A program made the position numbers and the translations under genes. From Sphingomonadales bacterium (GTDB taxonomy: Bacteria > Bacteroidota > Bacteroidia > NS11-12g > UBA955): 41,156 bases of DNA. The stretch is from positions 1 to 41,156 of the forward strand of contig VHBA01000017.1 of the NCBI GenBank assembly GCA_016872175.1, written 5' to 3'. Below the pieces are notes generated by a model. That model did no database searches, had not been told where the DNA came from, and saw only the letters and a list, made by a program, of their open reading frames with translations. Positions 33,736 through 41,156 of the stretch are shown here, in pieces. The stretch's first letter is position 1. Each line of letters begins with the position of its first letter.

Positions 33736-35718
33736 TCAGTTCTTAATCCACTTTTCAGCAGCTACATAGCTGCCGTTATGGCTAACAAGCAACATGTAGC
33801 AACCCTGAGAAAGCCCAGCAGTGTTGATTTTTACTGAAGTATTGCCGGGGGTGATTTCCTGCTCAGATATAGTTCTTCCGGTAAGGTCGGTAAGGCTCAC
33901 TTTCCATCCTTTGTCTGCCACTGCAGCCAGGGTAACCTGCATTTCGGCAAAGCCCGGATTGGGGTGAATGCTGATTCCCCTCAGTTCCGCAGAAACAACA
34001 CGGCTTGTATTTAAGTGGTTCACATTCACAAAAGCCCCTGAACCCAAGTTATACCAAGTTCCTGAAGCAGTTGTCTCCAGGCGAATGGCCCTTGCGGTGT
34101 AGGTGTTTTTACCATTATTAAAATTGGAACTGTCATTATAGAATGTATCTTTAATGATAAAGTTTTTATTCACCCTAAAATAGGTATTTGCCGCCGTATC
34201 ATAGCGGTAAACCACGTATCCGTCATGCTTACCCAAAGCCTTGCTCCAGTTGAGTTTTACCAAATTGTTTTGGCTGGTGGCATTTACCTTGGCAACAGGT
34301 GCCAGGTGTCTCATTTTCAGTGTAGGATCACCGAGCAGTGCCATATGAACTTTATTATCACTCATATTGAAACCACCATTCCAGTAATCCGTTACGTTGT
34401 TCATAGAGAGTTTTGCACCATAACCAATATTTTTACCCAAGGCCATGTGATGCACATACCATTTGGGAATGCCGCCCCAGGCGCTGGTTAGGGCGCTATT
34501 GCAAAGGGGAGCTCTCAGAATATTGTTCTGCTGATCCCAGTCGCCAAAGTAGGAGCCGGCCAGCATGGTAAATATATTCCGCATGGAATCGGCTACAAAG
34601 CTCGAAGTGGTGCCGATGCCGCTGCAGGAAGTATTGGAACCGCCCCCACAACCATAACTCCAAAGATAGGCGTTGCTTTTCATGGTACTGATATAATCGC
34701 GGTTTTCAAAAATACTGTCAACGGGAAACATGCAGCTAAAATTCTGAAAACCGGTGCTGGTAAGGTTCAGCGAACCAAAATTGTCATCGATTAATGCTCT
34801 TTCCACAGTGGTAAGGCGGTTGGTTCTCCATAACATATTACGGCGCAGGTACTTGCGAACCAATAGTGTGTCGTTGTTGCTGAAAGCCGGCATATCGAAC
34901 AAGTCAATACGGCCCACTTCCAGTTCCACAGTTCCCGGGAATTTGGTAGGGTCAAACTTACCATCTCCGGGTTTATTGTGGTTTCGGGTTTGACCTGCAG
35001 TGTTGGTAACACTCGCATCAGTCCAAACACCGTCCATATCACCATAATATCCATCTGCAGGCCAGGCTCCGGCGTGATCGGGATGCCCGTCGGGTGGATA
35101 CACCTGACCTGTGGCAGCCAGATAATTACCACTGTAGGGCACAGGCACCCTGCCAATAATCATGAGTGTTTTAACAGCGCTATTTCTGCGGTTGTATTCC
35201 GCAATGATGCGGTTGCGCACCGTCTGTGCACTTTCTTTCCTACCTGCCGAAAGCGTTGAAACAACCCATCCTTCTTCTTTCAATTGTTTCTGCAAAGCAG
35301 AAATTTCTGTGGCCAGTGACTTGAGATAAGCACTGTCAAGCAACAGGATGATGCCACCCAGCGAGGGTGTCTCGGGAACCAGGTTTCCCGCCCAGATATA
35401 TCCGAGTGAAGATGTGCTACCCCCGCTGGTCTTTACGAGCAAATACTCGTAACTCTCGCCCTTTTTGGTGGCGTTGTCAGTCCATGTATTAGCGGTTCCT
35501 ACCAGGCTTGTTAAAGCATTACCCCAGGATGCTGTTCCAAGCGTTCTGCGGTAAATATCAAATGTACCGGACCAGTTTTCTGCCGGCCATTTTAGGCCTA
35601 TGGTTCCGTTGGCATTGGCTGTGGCATTAACCATCACAACCTGTGATTTTCCGGTTTGTGATTTTGCCGCTTGAAAGCCCAGAAAAACAGCAATGAGTAG
35701 CAGTAGCGTTTTCTTCAT
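33736..35718 (-). CDS. T9SS-exported gingipain-fold (C25-like) protein, probably non-catalytic
   Basis: The 660-residue protein has a signal peptide (MKKTLLLLIAVFLGFQAAKS), an N-terminal fibronectin III-like domain (about 25-115), a caspase/gingipain-like core (about 115-470), a second fibronectin III-like domain (about 470-570), and a type A T9SS sorting domain (ISIHPNPGFAEMQV to the end). In the core, GGIILLLDSAYLKSL, the AVKTLMIIGRVPVPY strand, EVGRIDLFDMPAF and MALLGDPTLKMR follow the C25 order. Where gingipains have a GHG His and an xxxCxxGxFD Cys, this protein has SYGCGGGS and LAGSYFGDWD. I infer a surface protein that keeps the fold but lost protease activity. The function is unknown. 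It is monocistronic. Confidence 0.78.
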   Translation of the reverse strand: MKKTLLLLIAVFLGFQAAKSQTGKSQVVMVNATANANGTIGLKWPAENWSGTFDIYRRTLGTASWGNALTSLVGTANTWTDNATKKGESYEYLLVKTSGGSTSSLGYIWAGNLVPETPSLGGIILLLDSAYLKSLATEISALQKQLKEEGWVVSTLSAGRKESAQTVRNRIIAEYNRRNSAVKTLMIIGRVPVPYSGNYLAATGQVYPPDGHPDHAGAWPADGYYGDMDGVWTDASVTNTAGQTRNHNKPGDGKFDPTKFPGTVELEVGRIDLFDMPAFSNNDTLLVRKYLRRNMLWRTNRLTTVERALIDDNFGSLNLTSTGFQNFSCMFPVDSIFENRDYISTMKSNAYLWSYGCGGGSNTSCSGIGTTSSFVADSMRNIFTMLAGSYFGDWDQQNNILRAPLCNSALTSAWGGIPKWYVHHMALGKNIGYGAKLSMNNVTDYWNGGFNMSDNKVHMALLGDPTLKMRHLAPVAKVNATSQNNLVKLNWSKALGKHDGYVVYRYDTAANTYFRVNKNFIIKDTFYNDSSNFNNGKNTYTARAIRLETTASGTWYNLGSGAFVNVNHLNTSRVVSAELRGISIHPNPGFAEMQVTLAAVADKGWKVSLTDLTGRTISEQEITPGNTSVKINTAGLSQGCYMLLVSHNGSYVAAEKWIKN

Positions 35719-35804
35719 GGTAGATTATTACAAATAAATACAATATTTAGCACAAATAAAAACTGCCTGGCTCAGGAGATTGTTATTTAAATCAACAAAC
35801 CAGC

Positions 35805-38234
35805 ATGGTGCAAAAAACAAATATAGAAGATGTATACAACAGTTGGTTTGTTGCCAAAGACTGGCAGTGCTTCCCATTTCAACAGCAGTGTGCAGATGCA
35901 TACTGGAAAGGAAAAAGCGGTTTACTGAATGCCCCCACGGGAAGTGGTAAAACCTATGCGCTCTCTATTCCCGCCATGCTTGAACACAAATTTGTATCTT
36001 TTGGCATAAAAGGACTCTATTTACTATGGATTACACCGCTGAAGGCGCTAAGTGCCGATATTAGAACAGCGATACAAACTGCAGCCGATGAGCTTCAAAC
36101 AGGCTGGGTCGTGGGCCTGCGCAACGGCGATACCGACAATGCTGAAAGGGCAAAACAAAAGAGAAATATGCCGCAATGCCTGGTCATCACGCCCGAAAGC
36201 CTGCATGTGTTGCTTGCCTCCAAAGGTTACTCGGATTTGTTTAAAAACCTGGGAGCCATGGTGGTGGATGAATGGCACGAACTGCTGGGAAGCAAGCGTG
36301 GTGTGCAGGTGGAACTGGCACTAAGCCGCCTGCGAGCCATCAGGCCTGAATTGAAAGTATGGGGAATCAGTGCCACTATCGGCAATATGGAAGAGGCCGC
36401 CCGCGTATTGCTGCCGCCACCGACACAACCTGTCTTTATCCAAAGCCAAACTCCCAAAAGACCGGAAGTACATACGGTTTTCCCCGACACCATCGAAACC
36501 TTTCCCTGGGCCGGGCATCTTGGCATTTCCATGCTGGACAAAGTAATTCCAGTCATCGAAAACAGCAACACCTGCCTGATATTTACCAACACACGCAGCC
36601 AAAGTGAAATCTGGTATCAACGGTTGTTGGAAGCGCAGCCATCACTGGCGGGTCGCATGGCGATACACCACGGAAGCCTTACCCGCGAAGTGCGCGACTG
36701 GGTGGAAGAAAACCTGCACAGCGGTTTGCTAAAAGCAGTGGTATGTACCAGCAGCCTCGATTTGGGCGTGGATTTCAGGCCTGTAGATACCGTCATCCAG
36801 ATTGGCAGCCCCAAAGGCGTTGCCCGTTTTGTGCAGCGTGCCGGGCGCAGCGGACACCGCCCAGGCGAAACCAGCCATATCTGGTTCGTTCCTACCCATA
36901 GCCTGGAATTACTGGAGGCGGCCGCGCTTAAAATGGCCGTTGCCGAAGATCGCGTAGAATCGCGTATTCCGGTGGTGAGGGCTATGGATGTGCTCATCCA
37001 ATACCTGATGACACTGGCGGTTTCCGAAGGTTTTTTTACGGACACCCTCTACAACGAAATCATTCAAACCCATGCTTTCGAATCCCTTACCCGCGAAGAA
37101 TGGCAATGGATGCTGTCTTTCCTTACCACGGGCGGTTCGGGCCTGCAGCAATACGACGATTTTCACAAGGTGATCGTGGATGAGAACGGTTATTACAAAG
37201 TCATCAGCCGCCGCATTGCCATGCAGCACCGCCTTTCTATCGGCACCATCGCCGGCGATACGAGTGTATCCGTTAAAATATTGGGTGGCGCCAGACTGGG
37301 AAGTATTGAGGAATACTTTATCAGCAAGCTGAAAGAAGGCGATGTGTTTGTGTTTGCAGGCCGTATGCTGGAATTTATAAGGCTGGAAGGCAATACGGCG
37401 TTGGTTCGTAAAAGCAATAAAACCAAAGGACTGGTCCCCAGCTGGCAGGGCGGCAGAATGAGCCTGACCAGCGAATTGAGTTTTGCCCTCAGGCAAAAAA
37501 TAGAAACCCACAGCAACCCCGAAGATGACGAGGTAAAAGCCCTGAAACCCTTGTTTGAACTGCAACAGGAAAGAAGCCACATTCCTGCAAACAATGAATT
37601 GCTGATTGAATATTTTGAGAGTACCGAGGGTTTTCACCTTTTTGTTTTTCCGTTTGAAGGCCGCATGGTGAATGAGGGAATGGCTATGCTACTGGCCTAC
37701 AGGCTGGGACAAATCAAACCGGCGTCGTTCAGCATTGCCATGAACGATTATGGTTTTGAACTGCTGTGTCCGGAACCCATACCCTGGGAAGAAGCCCTGG
37801 AAGAGGATGTTTTCAATACGCAAAACCTGATTTCAGACCTTTACAGCAGCACCAACTACACCGAAATGTGCAGAAGAAGATTCAGCGATATTGCCCGCAT
37901 CAGCGGACTGGTATTCAAAGGCACAGCCGAAAAACCCGTGAAAGGCAGGCACCTGCAAGCCAATGCCCGATTGTTTTTTGAGGTTTTTAAGGAATACGAA
38001 CCTGAAAATCTTTTATTGCGGCAAGCCGAAGAAGAAGTGCTGTATAACCAGCTGGAAGAACACCGCCTGCGTGCGGCACTGAACAGGGTAAATCAACAAA
38101 AAATTACCGTGAAACGGTTGAATAAACCCACGCCTTTTTCCTTTCCAATTATGGTAGACCGCCTTCGTGAACAAATGAGCAACGAATCATTGGAAGCGCG
38201 CATTGAAAGGATGCTGAAAAAAGCTACTTCCTGA
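35805..38234 (+). CDS. Ligase-associated DEXH-box helicase, Lhr-like
   Basis: This 809-residue superfamily 2 helicase belongs to the group named for linkage to an ATP-dependent DNA ligase and thought to act in DNA repair. Motif I is NAPTGSGKTYA, motif II is the unusual DEWH in VVDEWHELLGSKRGVQVEL, motif III is GISATIGN. Motifs IV to VI are in LIFTNTRSQSEIWYQ, TSSLDLGVDF and VQRAGRSGHRPGE. The C-terminal half (about 430-809) is the Lhr-specific winged-helix and beta region. The usual partner genes (ligase, exonuclease-like, PdeM-type phosphoesterase) are absent on both sides. Three envelope genes follow on the same strand. Confidence 0.93.
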   Translation: MVQKTNIEDVYNSWFVAKDWQCFPFQQQCADAYWKGKSGLLNAPTGSGKTYALSIPAMLEHKFVSFGIKGLYLLWITPLKALSADIRTAIQTAADELQTGWVVGLRNGDTDNAERAKQKRNMPQCLVITPESLHVLLASKGYSDLFKNLGAMVVDEWHELLGSKRGVQVELALSRLRAIRPELKVWGISATIGNMEEAARVLLPPPTQPVFIQSQTPKRPEVHTVFPDTIETFPWAGHLGISMLDKVIPVIENSNTCLIFTNTRSQSEIWYQRLLEAQPSLAGRMAIHHGSLTREVRDWVEENLHSGLLKAVVCTSSLDLGVDFRPVDTVIQIGSPKGVARFVQRAGRSGHRPGETSHIWFVPTHSLELLEAAALKMAVAEDRVESRIPVVRAMDVLIQYLMTLAVSEGFFTDTLYNEIIQTHAFESLTREEWQWMLSFLTTGGSGLQQYDDFHKVIVDENGYYKVISRRIAMQHRLSIGTIAGDTSVSVKILGGARLGSIEEYFISKLKEGDVFVFAGRMLEFIRLEGNTALVRKSNKTKGLVPSWQGGRMSLTSELSFALRQKIETHSNPEDDEVKALKPLFELQQERSHIPANNELLIEYFESTEGFHLFVFPFEGRMVNEGMAMLLAYRLGQIKPASFSIAMNDYGFELLCPEPIPWEEALEEDVFNTQNLISDLYSSTNYTEMCRRRFSDIARISGLVFKGTAEKPVKGRHLQANARLFFEVFKEYEPENLLLRQAEEEVLYNQLEEHRLRAALNRVNQQKITVKRLNKPTPFSFPIMVDRLREQMSNESLEARIERMLKKATS

Positions 38235-38313
38235 ATTTGTGTAATATTAAAGTCAGGGTTTTTATCCTTCTTCTTTTGATTATTCAATAAAAAGGAGCAA
38301 ATTGCACATCTTC

Positions 38314-39411
38314 ATGAGAATTATTACTTTTCTATTCATTTTCTTCCTTGGAGGCGCCGCGTTTGCTCAAACCGACACGCTGAAAACTCCTACAGACACT
38401 GCCGCTGAAGAGGACTTTTCCCTTTACGACAACCTGGTACCCGAAGAAACAGCCGCCGCACCCTGGGCCAGCACCAAAATTTTTGATTTGTCGCCCCAAA
38501 AACTCATCTCTATTGGTTATGATGTACAGGGAGCGTATGATATCAACATGAAAGTAATGCCGGGATTTCCGAAGGTAGCAGCTGATACCGTTGGAACATT
38601 ATTTACCAAAGGCAGTCAGGGTTTGCGGCTTGGATTTAATATTCCGGTTATTTCCAAAAACCGCCTCACCTGGACCATCGCGGGAAATTATCTGGCAAAC
38701 AACTATAGGGGAACCGGCTACCCGACTACAATGGTAGTTCGAAACACAGATTACCTCGTGGGCGCATTAAATCAGGGATTGATGAGTGCAGGCCTTGCCA
38801 CCACGCTGTTTGTTCCTTTGGATGCCAAAAGATTTATACTCATGCAGGCACAGGGCGATGTGAACGGCAATTTCGGACTTTCGGAGATTGGCGAGTACCT
38901 CAATAAAACCAGGGTTTCCGGCGCTGTAGTTTATGGAAAACGCCCACACGACCGCTTGCAGTGGGGTTTGGGTATTTCCCGCACGTATCGTGTTGGCGAA
39001 CTGAATTATGTGCCCGTGTTGTTTTACAATTACACCTACCCCAACCGCAAATGGGGCATCGAGGCTTTATTTCCCGCAAGGGCAGCCGTTCGCAGAACGT
39101 TCAATTCCAGAAACCTGCTGCTGTTTGGCTACGAACTGGAAGGGCAAACCTATTTTCTTCGGTCAACCTTTGCAAACAGGGCAGATTCTGAACTCCGCCG
39201 TGGCGAAGCCCGGTTGCGTTTCACCTATGAAAAATCCCTTTCCGGCTTTATTTGGATGAGCCTGCAGGCCGGATACCGCATCAATACCGCATTCAACATG
39301 GATGAGAATGAGTTTTTCCGCGGACCCTTCGGTACACAACCCTATATCATGGAGAACAAGGCAGGTAATGCGCCCTATATCATGTTCTCCATCAACCTTG
39401 TAAGTCCTTAA
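38314..39411 (+). CDS. DUF6268-like outer-membrane beta-barrel protein
   Basis: The 365-residue protein has a signal peptide (MRIITFLFIFFLGGAAFAQ), a Thr/Glu-rich linker, and then a barrel of paired beta strands (LGFNIPVISKNRLTWTIAGNYLANN, RLQWGLGISRTYRVGELNYVPVLFYNYTYPNRKWGIEALFP). The RKWGIEALFPA region is typical of DUF6268 proteins, outer-membrane barrels of unknown role in Bacteroidota. It ends SINLVSP rather than in an aromatic residue. ATG at 38314 is preferred over a TTG 12 nt earlier, although an AGGAG at 38293-38297 is better spaced for the TTG. The next gene starts 14 bp later. Confidence 0.78.
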   Translation: MRIITFLFIFFLGGAAFAQTDTLKTPTDTAAEEDFSLYDNLVPEETAAAPWASTKIFDLSPQKLISIGYDVQGAYDINMKVMPGFPKVAADTVGTLFTKGSQGLRLGFNIPVISKNRLTWTIAGNYLANNYRGTGYPTTMVVRNTDYLVGALNQGLMSAGLATTLFVPLDAKRFILMQAQGDVNGNFGLSEIGEYLNKTRVSGAVVYGKRPHDRLQWGLGISRTYRVGELNYVPVLFYNYTYPNRKWGIEALFPARAAVRRTFNSRNLLLFGYELEGQTYFLRSTFANRADSELRRGEARLRFTYEKSLSGFIWMSLQAGYRINTAFNMDENEFFRGPFGTQPYIMENKAGNAPYIMFSINLVSP

Positions 39412-39425
39412 ATTTGAATTATACC

Positions 39426-39929
39426 ATGAAAAAACTACTGTTACTATTCACTGCAGCAATGCTATTCGGTGCTTGCGGTAAGCAAACCAAAGACAACATT
39501 ACCCTCGACATTACCTTCAAAAGTGATGGACCATTTTTTGAGGCATCGCCTGAATCGCTGCAGCATCAGCTTTCAGAAGAGTTGGCTGCTTTCATGAAAC
39601 AACACCAGGCCACTGAAGCCAATATAGAAGCCGTTAAATTGATTTCGGCATCGTTTACAACTGTAGATTCCGCCGGATTTGCTGATTTTAGCAGTCTTAC
39701 CCTGAACATGATGGCAGGTGGTGACAGCAAAGCCAAAGAAATTGCGGTACAAAATCCGCTGCCAAAAGGAAAAACCTTTACAGCACAACCCGCCGGAAAG
39801 GCGGATCTCTCCGCACATTTTAAAAACAAGGAGAAATTTCTGGTTTGTGATCTGACTCCAAAAGCGGACAGGGAAAAGCCTTTCGAAATAAAGGCCAAGC
39901 TAACATTTGAATTTACATTTAAAGATTAA
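39426..39929 (+). CDS. Small lipoprotein of unknown function
   Basis: The 167-residue protein has a lipoprotein signal (MKKLLLLFTAAMLFGACGKQ, lipobox FGAC). The mature part is a predicted beta-sandwich-like domain with a helical insertion (SLQHQLSEELAAFMKQHQ) and two strand-rich halves. I do not recognise the family. The middle part (ISASFTTVDSAGFADFSSLTL) recalls proteins found beside outer-membrane barrels. It sits 14 bp after the DUF6268-like gene and 4 bp before the DUF2147-like gene, so the three probably work together at the envelope. Confidence 0.75.
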   Translation: MKKLLLLFTAAMLFGACGKQTKDNITLDITFKSDGPFFEASPESLQHQLSEELAAFMKQHQATEANIEAVKLISASFTTVDSAGFADFSSLTLNMMAGGDSKAKEIAVQNPLPKGKTFTAQPAGKADLSAHFKNKEKFLVCDLTPKADREKPFEIKAKLTFEFTFKD

Positions 39930-39933
39930 TCAT

Positions 39934-40386
39934 ATGAAAAAAATCAGTATTGTTTTAGGCGCTGCCCTCATGTGTGTGCTCATGGCATTTGCGCCTGCCA
40001 GTGGCGATCGCCTGCTGGGTGTATGGCAGTCAGGCAGCGGAAAAGCCGGTGTGAAAATTGAAAAAATCGGCACCAAATATTACGGAAAAATTGTTTGGCT
40101 GAAAGAACCCATAGACCCTGCTACCAGTAAGCCCAAGGTGGACAAAAACAACCCTGACGAAAAAATGCGTACCGTGCCGCTGAAAGGCTATCGGATTTTG
40201 AAAGACTTTACCTACAAAGACAACGATGAGTGGGGCGATGGCACCATTTATGATCCTGAAAACGGCAGCACCTACAAGTCTGTTATAAAAATGAAGGACA
40301 ACAACACCCTCGATATCCGCGGCTACATTGGTGTTCAGGCACTCGGCAGAACCGATACTTGGAAGAGGATGAAGTTGGGTAAATAA
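39934..40386 (+). CDS. DUF2147-family secreted protein
   Basis: The 150-residue protein has a signal peptide (MKKISIVLGAALMCVLMAFAPASG) and a DUF2147 domain. That domain is a lipocalin-like barrel seen in many Bacteroidota and Proteobacteria, with unknown ligand. Hallmarks: LLGVWQSGSGKAGVKIEKIGTKYYGKIVWL, GYRILKDFTYKDNDEWGDGTIYDPENG, and a terminal GYIGVQALGRTDTWKRM. ATG at 39934 is chosen over an upstream TTG because it directly precedes the signal peptide. It is the last gene of the helicase-to-DUF2147 run on the plus strand. Confidence 0.92.
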   Translation: MKKISIVLGAALMCVLMAFAPASGDRLLGVWQSGSGKAGVKIEKIGTKYYGKIVWLKEPIDPATSKPKVDKNNPDEKMRTVPLKGYRILKDFTYKDNDEWGDGTIYDPENGSTYKSVIKMKDNNTLDIRGYIGVQALGRTDTWKRMKLGK

Positions 40387-40394
40387 GTTTTTAA

Positions 40395-40598
40395 TTTGCC
40401 CTCTCCAAAATTGATTGGGGCCATGTTTTTGCGCCAAATATGTGTTTGTAATAGTTTGATTATGAACACTGAAGCGTAACGTTTTCGGGCTTTGCGTTCG
40501 GGCGGGTTTCGGAGCACAAAACTGTCAACCAGCACAAACTTTGATAGATGCACAAAGCTTGATTTAACCACTGAACCGCCACTTTTGGGTAGGTGCTG
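40395..40598. repeat. Repeat-like intergenic segment at the right junction
   Basis: This convergent spacer contains near-duplicated 13-mers CACAAACTTTGAT and CACAAAGCTTGAT, preceded by a related AGCACAAAACT, plus GCGTAACGTTTTCGGGCTTT and GCGTTCGGGCGGG. The arrangement looks to me like an intergenic repeat type seen in flavobacterial genomes; this is from memory and unverified. No coding frame or clear terminator is visible. It ends at the SulP stop codon, where base composition changes. Confidence 0.45.
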
Positions 40599-41156
40599 TT
40601 AGTGGCTGGTTTCCTTCGGCTTTATTTTATTGAAAACATATTTCACTATAAAATAAATAATAAGTGCCGACAACACACCGGTTAAAAAATCAGTGACCGG
40701 CACCATAACTGCTGTATAAAGCATCATTGAAAACTCAAATTTTCCGAGACGCTTTATTTCTTTAATCTCTGCGGGTTTTATCATATTGCTTGCTACCCAT
40801 ACTAATATACCGCCAATACAAGCCATAGGAACTAATTCCAAATATTGAGCTAAATAAAACGCCATTACCAGTTTTAAAATGGCTTTAAAATATCCTGCCA
40901 TCGGGGTTCTTGCTCCCGATTTAATACTTGTTGCGGTACGTGCCAATGCACCTGTGCAGGGAAATCCTTGCACCAATGGAACAAAAATTTGCACCATTCC
41001 TTGCCCGAAAAATTCTTTGTCAGGATTAACCGGTGTTTTATCGTTTTTAGCTAACCTATCTGCCATTGAAGAACACAAAATACTTTCCACCCCTGAAACA
41101 AATACAATTGCAAAAACAAAATAGCAGATATCGTAAATTACGCCACCTGTTATTTC
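40599..41156 (-). CDS. SulP-family anion permease, C-terminal part
   Basis: The frame stays open to the window edge: 185 codons, so the N-terminal half is missing. SGVESILCSSMADRL, FFGQGMVQIFVPLVQGFPCTGALARTATSIKSGARTPMAG and the following helices match the second half of the SulP transporter core, which moves sulfate, bicarbonate or similar anions. The protein ends soon after the last helix (FNKIKPKETSH), so it lacks the usual C-terminal STAS domain. Short SulP proteins without STAS are known, often linked to carbonic anhydrase. G+C is clearly lower than in the rest of the window (about one third by eye), hinting at recent transfer. An internal GTG at 41090 is not the start. Confidence 0.88.
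   Translation of the reverse strand, partial: EITGGVIYDICYFVFAIVFVSGVESILCSSMADRLAKNDKTPVNPDKEFFGQGMVQIFVPLVQGFPCTGALARTATSIKSGARTPMAGYFKAILKLVMAFYLAQYLELVPMACIGGILVWVASNMIKPAEIKEIKRLGKFEFSMMLYTAVMVPVTDFLTGVLSALIIYFIVKYVFNKIKPKETSH

Noticed and set aside
40395-40598. Integron attC site
   Set aside because: No convincing paired RYYYAAC/GTTRRRY core sites at the two ends, and no integrase in view.

Overview
This window comes from a member of the phylum Bacteroidota; the class cannot be fixed from it. The evidence is type IX secretion (T9SS) sorting tails on two secreted proteins, a PorV/PorQ-like barrel, Bacteroidota-restricted families (DUF6427, DUF4199, DUF3276/PUR), Bacteroidota-type promoters (TTTG about 20 bp before TAnnTTTG), and almost no Shine-Dalgarno sites. 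Most of the window looks like ordinary chromosome of intermediate G+C. The right end drops to roughly one third G+C and may be the start of an island.

Layout. 1-3.2 kb, minus: a nitronate monooxygenase/FabK-like gene (cut by the edge), pyrF and a BtuB-like TonB receptor. 3.3-5.6 kb: katG, then a 365-bp AT-rich gap holding an orphan terminator. 5.9-7.1 kb: a GT87-like membrane glycosyltransferase whose 3' end overlaps the convergent ars operon. 7.1-8.9 kb: arsR-arsC-ACR3 with two operator half-turn-matched palindromes. 9.0-11.6 kb: pnp and rpsO with a terminator between them. 11.7-12.8 kb: gmd. 13.0-14.7 kb: a broken T9SS-type arylsulfotransferase. 14.8-17.1 kb: a secreted NUC1 nuclease and an RsmF-like rRNA methyltransferase. 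17.1-18.9 kb: an atypical SDR and menA. 19.0-22.6 kb: an hflX, methyltransferase, 3-hydroxyanthranilate dioxygenase and porin series. 22.6-25.0 kb: a secreted unknown and DUF6427. 25.1-26.8 kb: acpH-like and PorV-like genes. 26.9-29.2 kb: a lipoprotein MsrB and an OmpA-type multidomain protein. 29.2-31.8 kb: a tightly overlapping DUF4199-plsC-gatC-LolD-like operon behind a PUR-family gene. 31.9-35.7 kb: an ABC exporter and a gingipain-fold T9SS cargo protein that appears to have lost its catalytic residues. 35.8-40.4 kb: a ligase-associated DEXH helicase and three envelope genes. 40.4-41.2 kb: a repeat-like junction and an AT-rich SulP transporter cut by the edge.

Themes. Many genes concern the envelope: outer-membrane barrels, lipoproteins, lipid acylation, T9SS cargo. 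Others handle oxidative or toxic stress (KatG, MsrB, ars). Core RNA and translation genes (pnp, rpsO, gatC, hflX, RsmF-like) are interleaved.

I see no CRISPR array, tRNA, rRNA, insertion sequence or obvious new defence system. The strongest unexplained signals are: TAnnTTTG promoter boxes 4-10 nt from the start codon of about a dozen genes, implying leaderless or near-leaderless transcripts; two copies of a 36-bp palindromic promoter-like element; a triply damaged arylsulfotransferase; a methyltransferase whose conserved N-terminus is cut off by a stop codon; and the repeat-like, AT-rich right junction.
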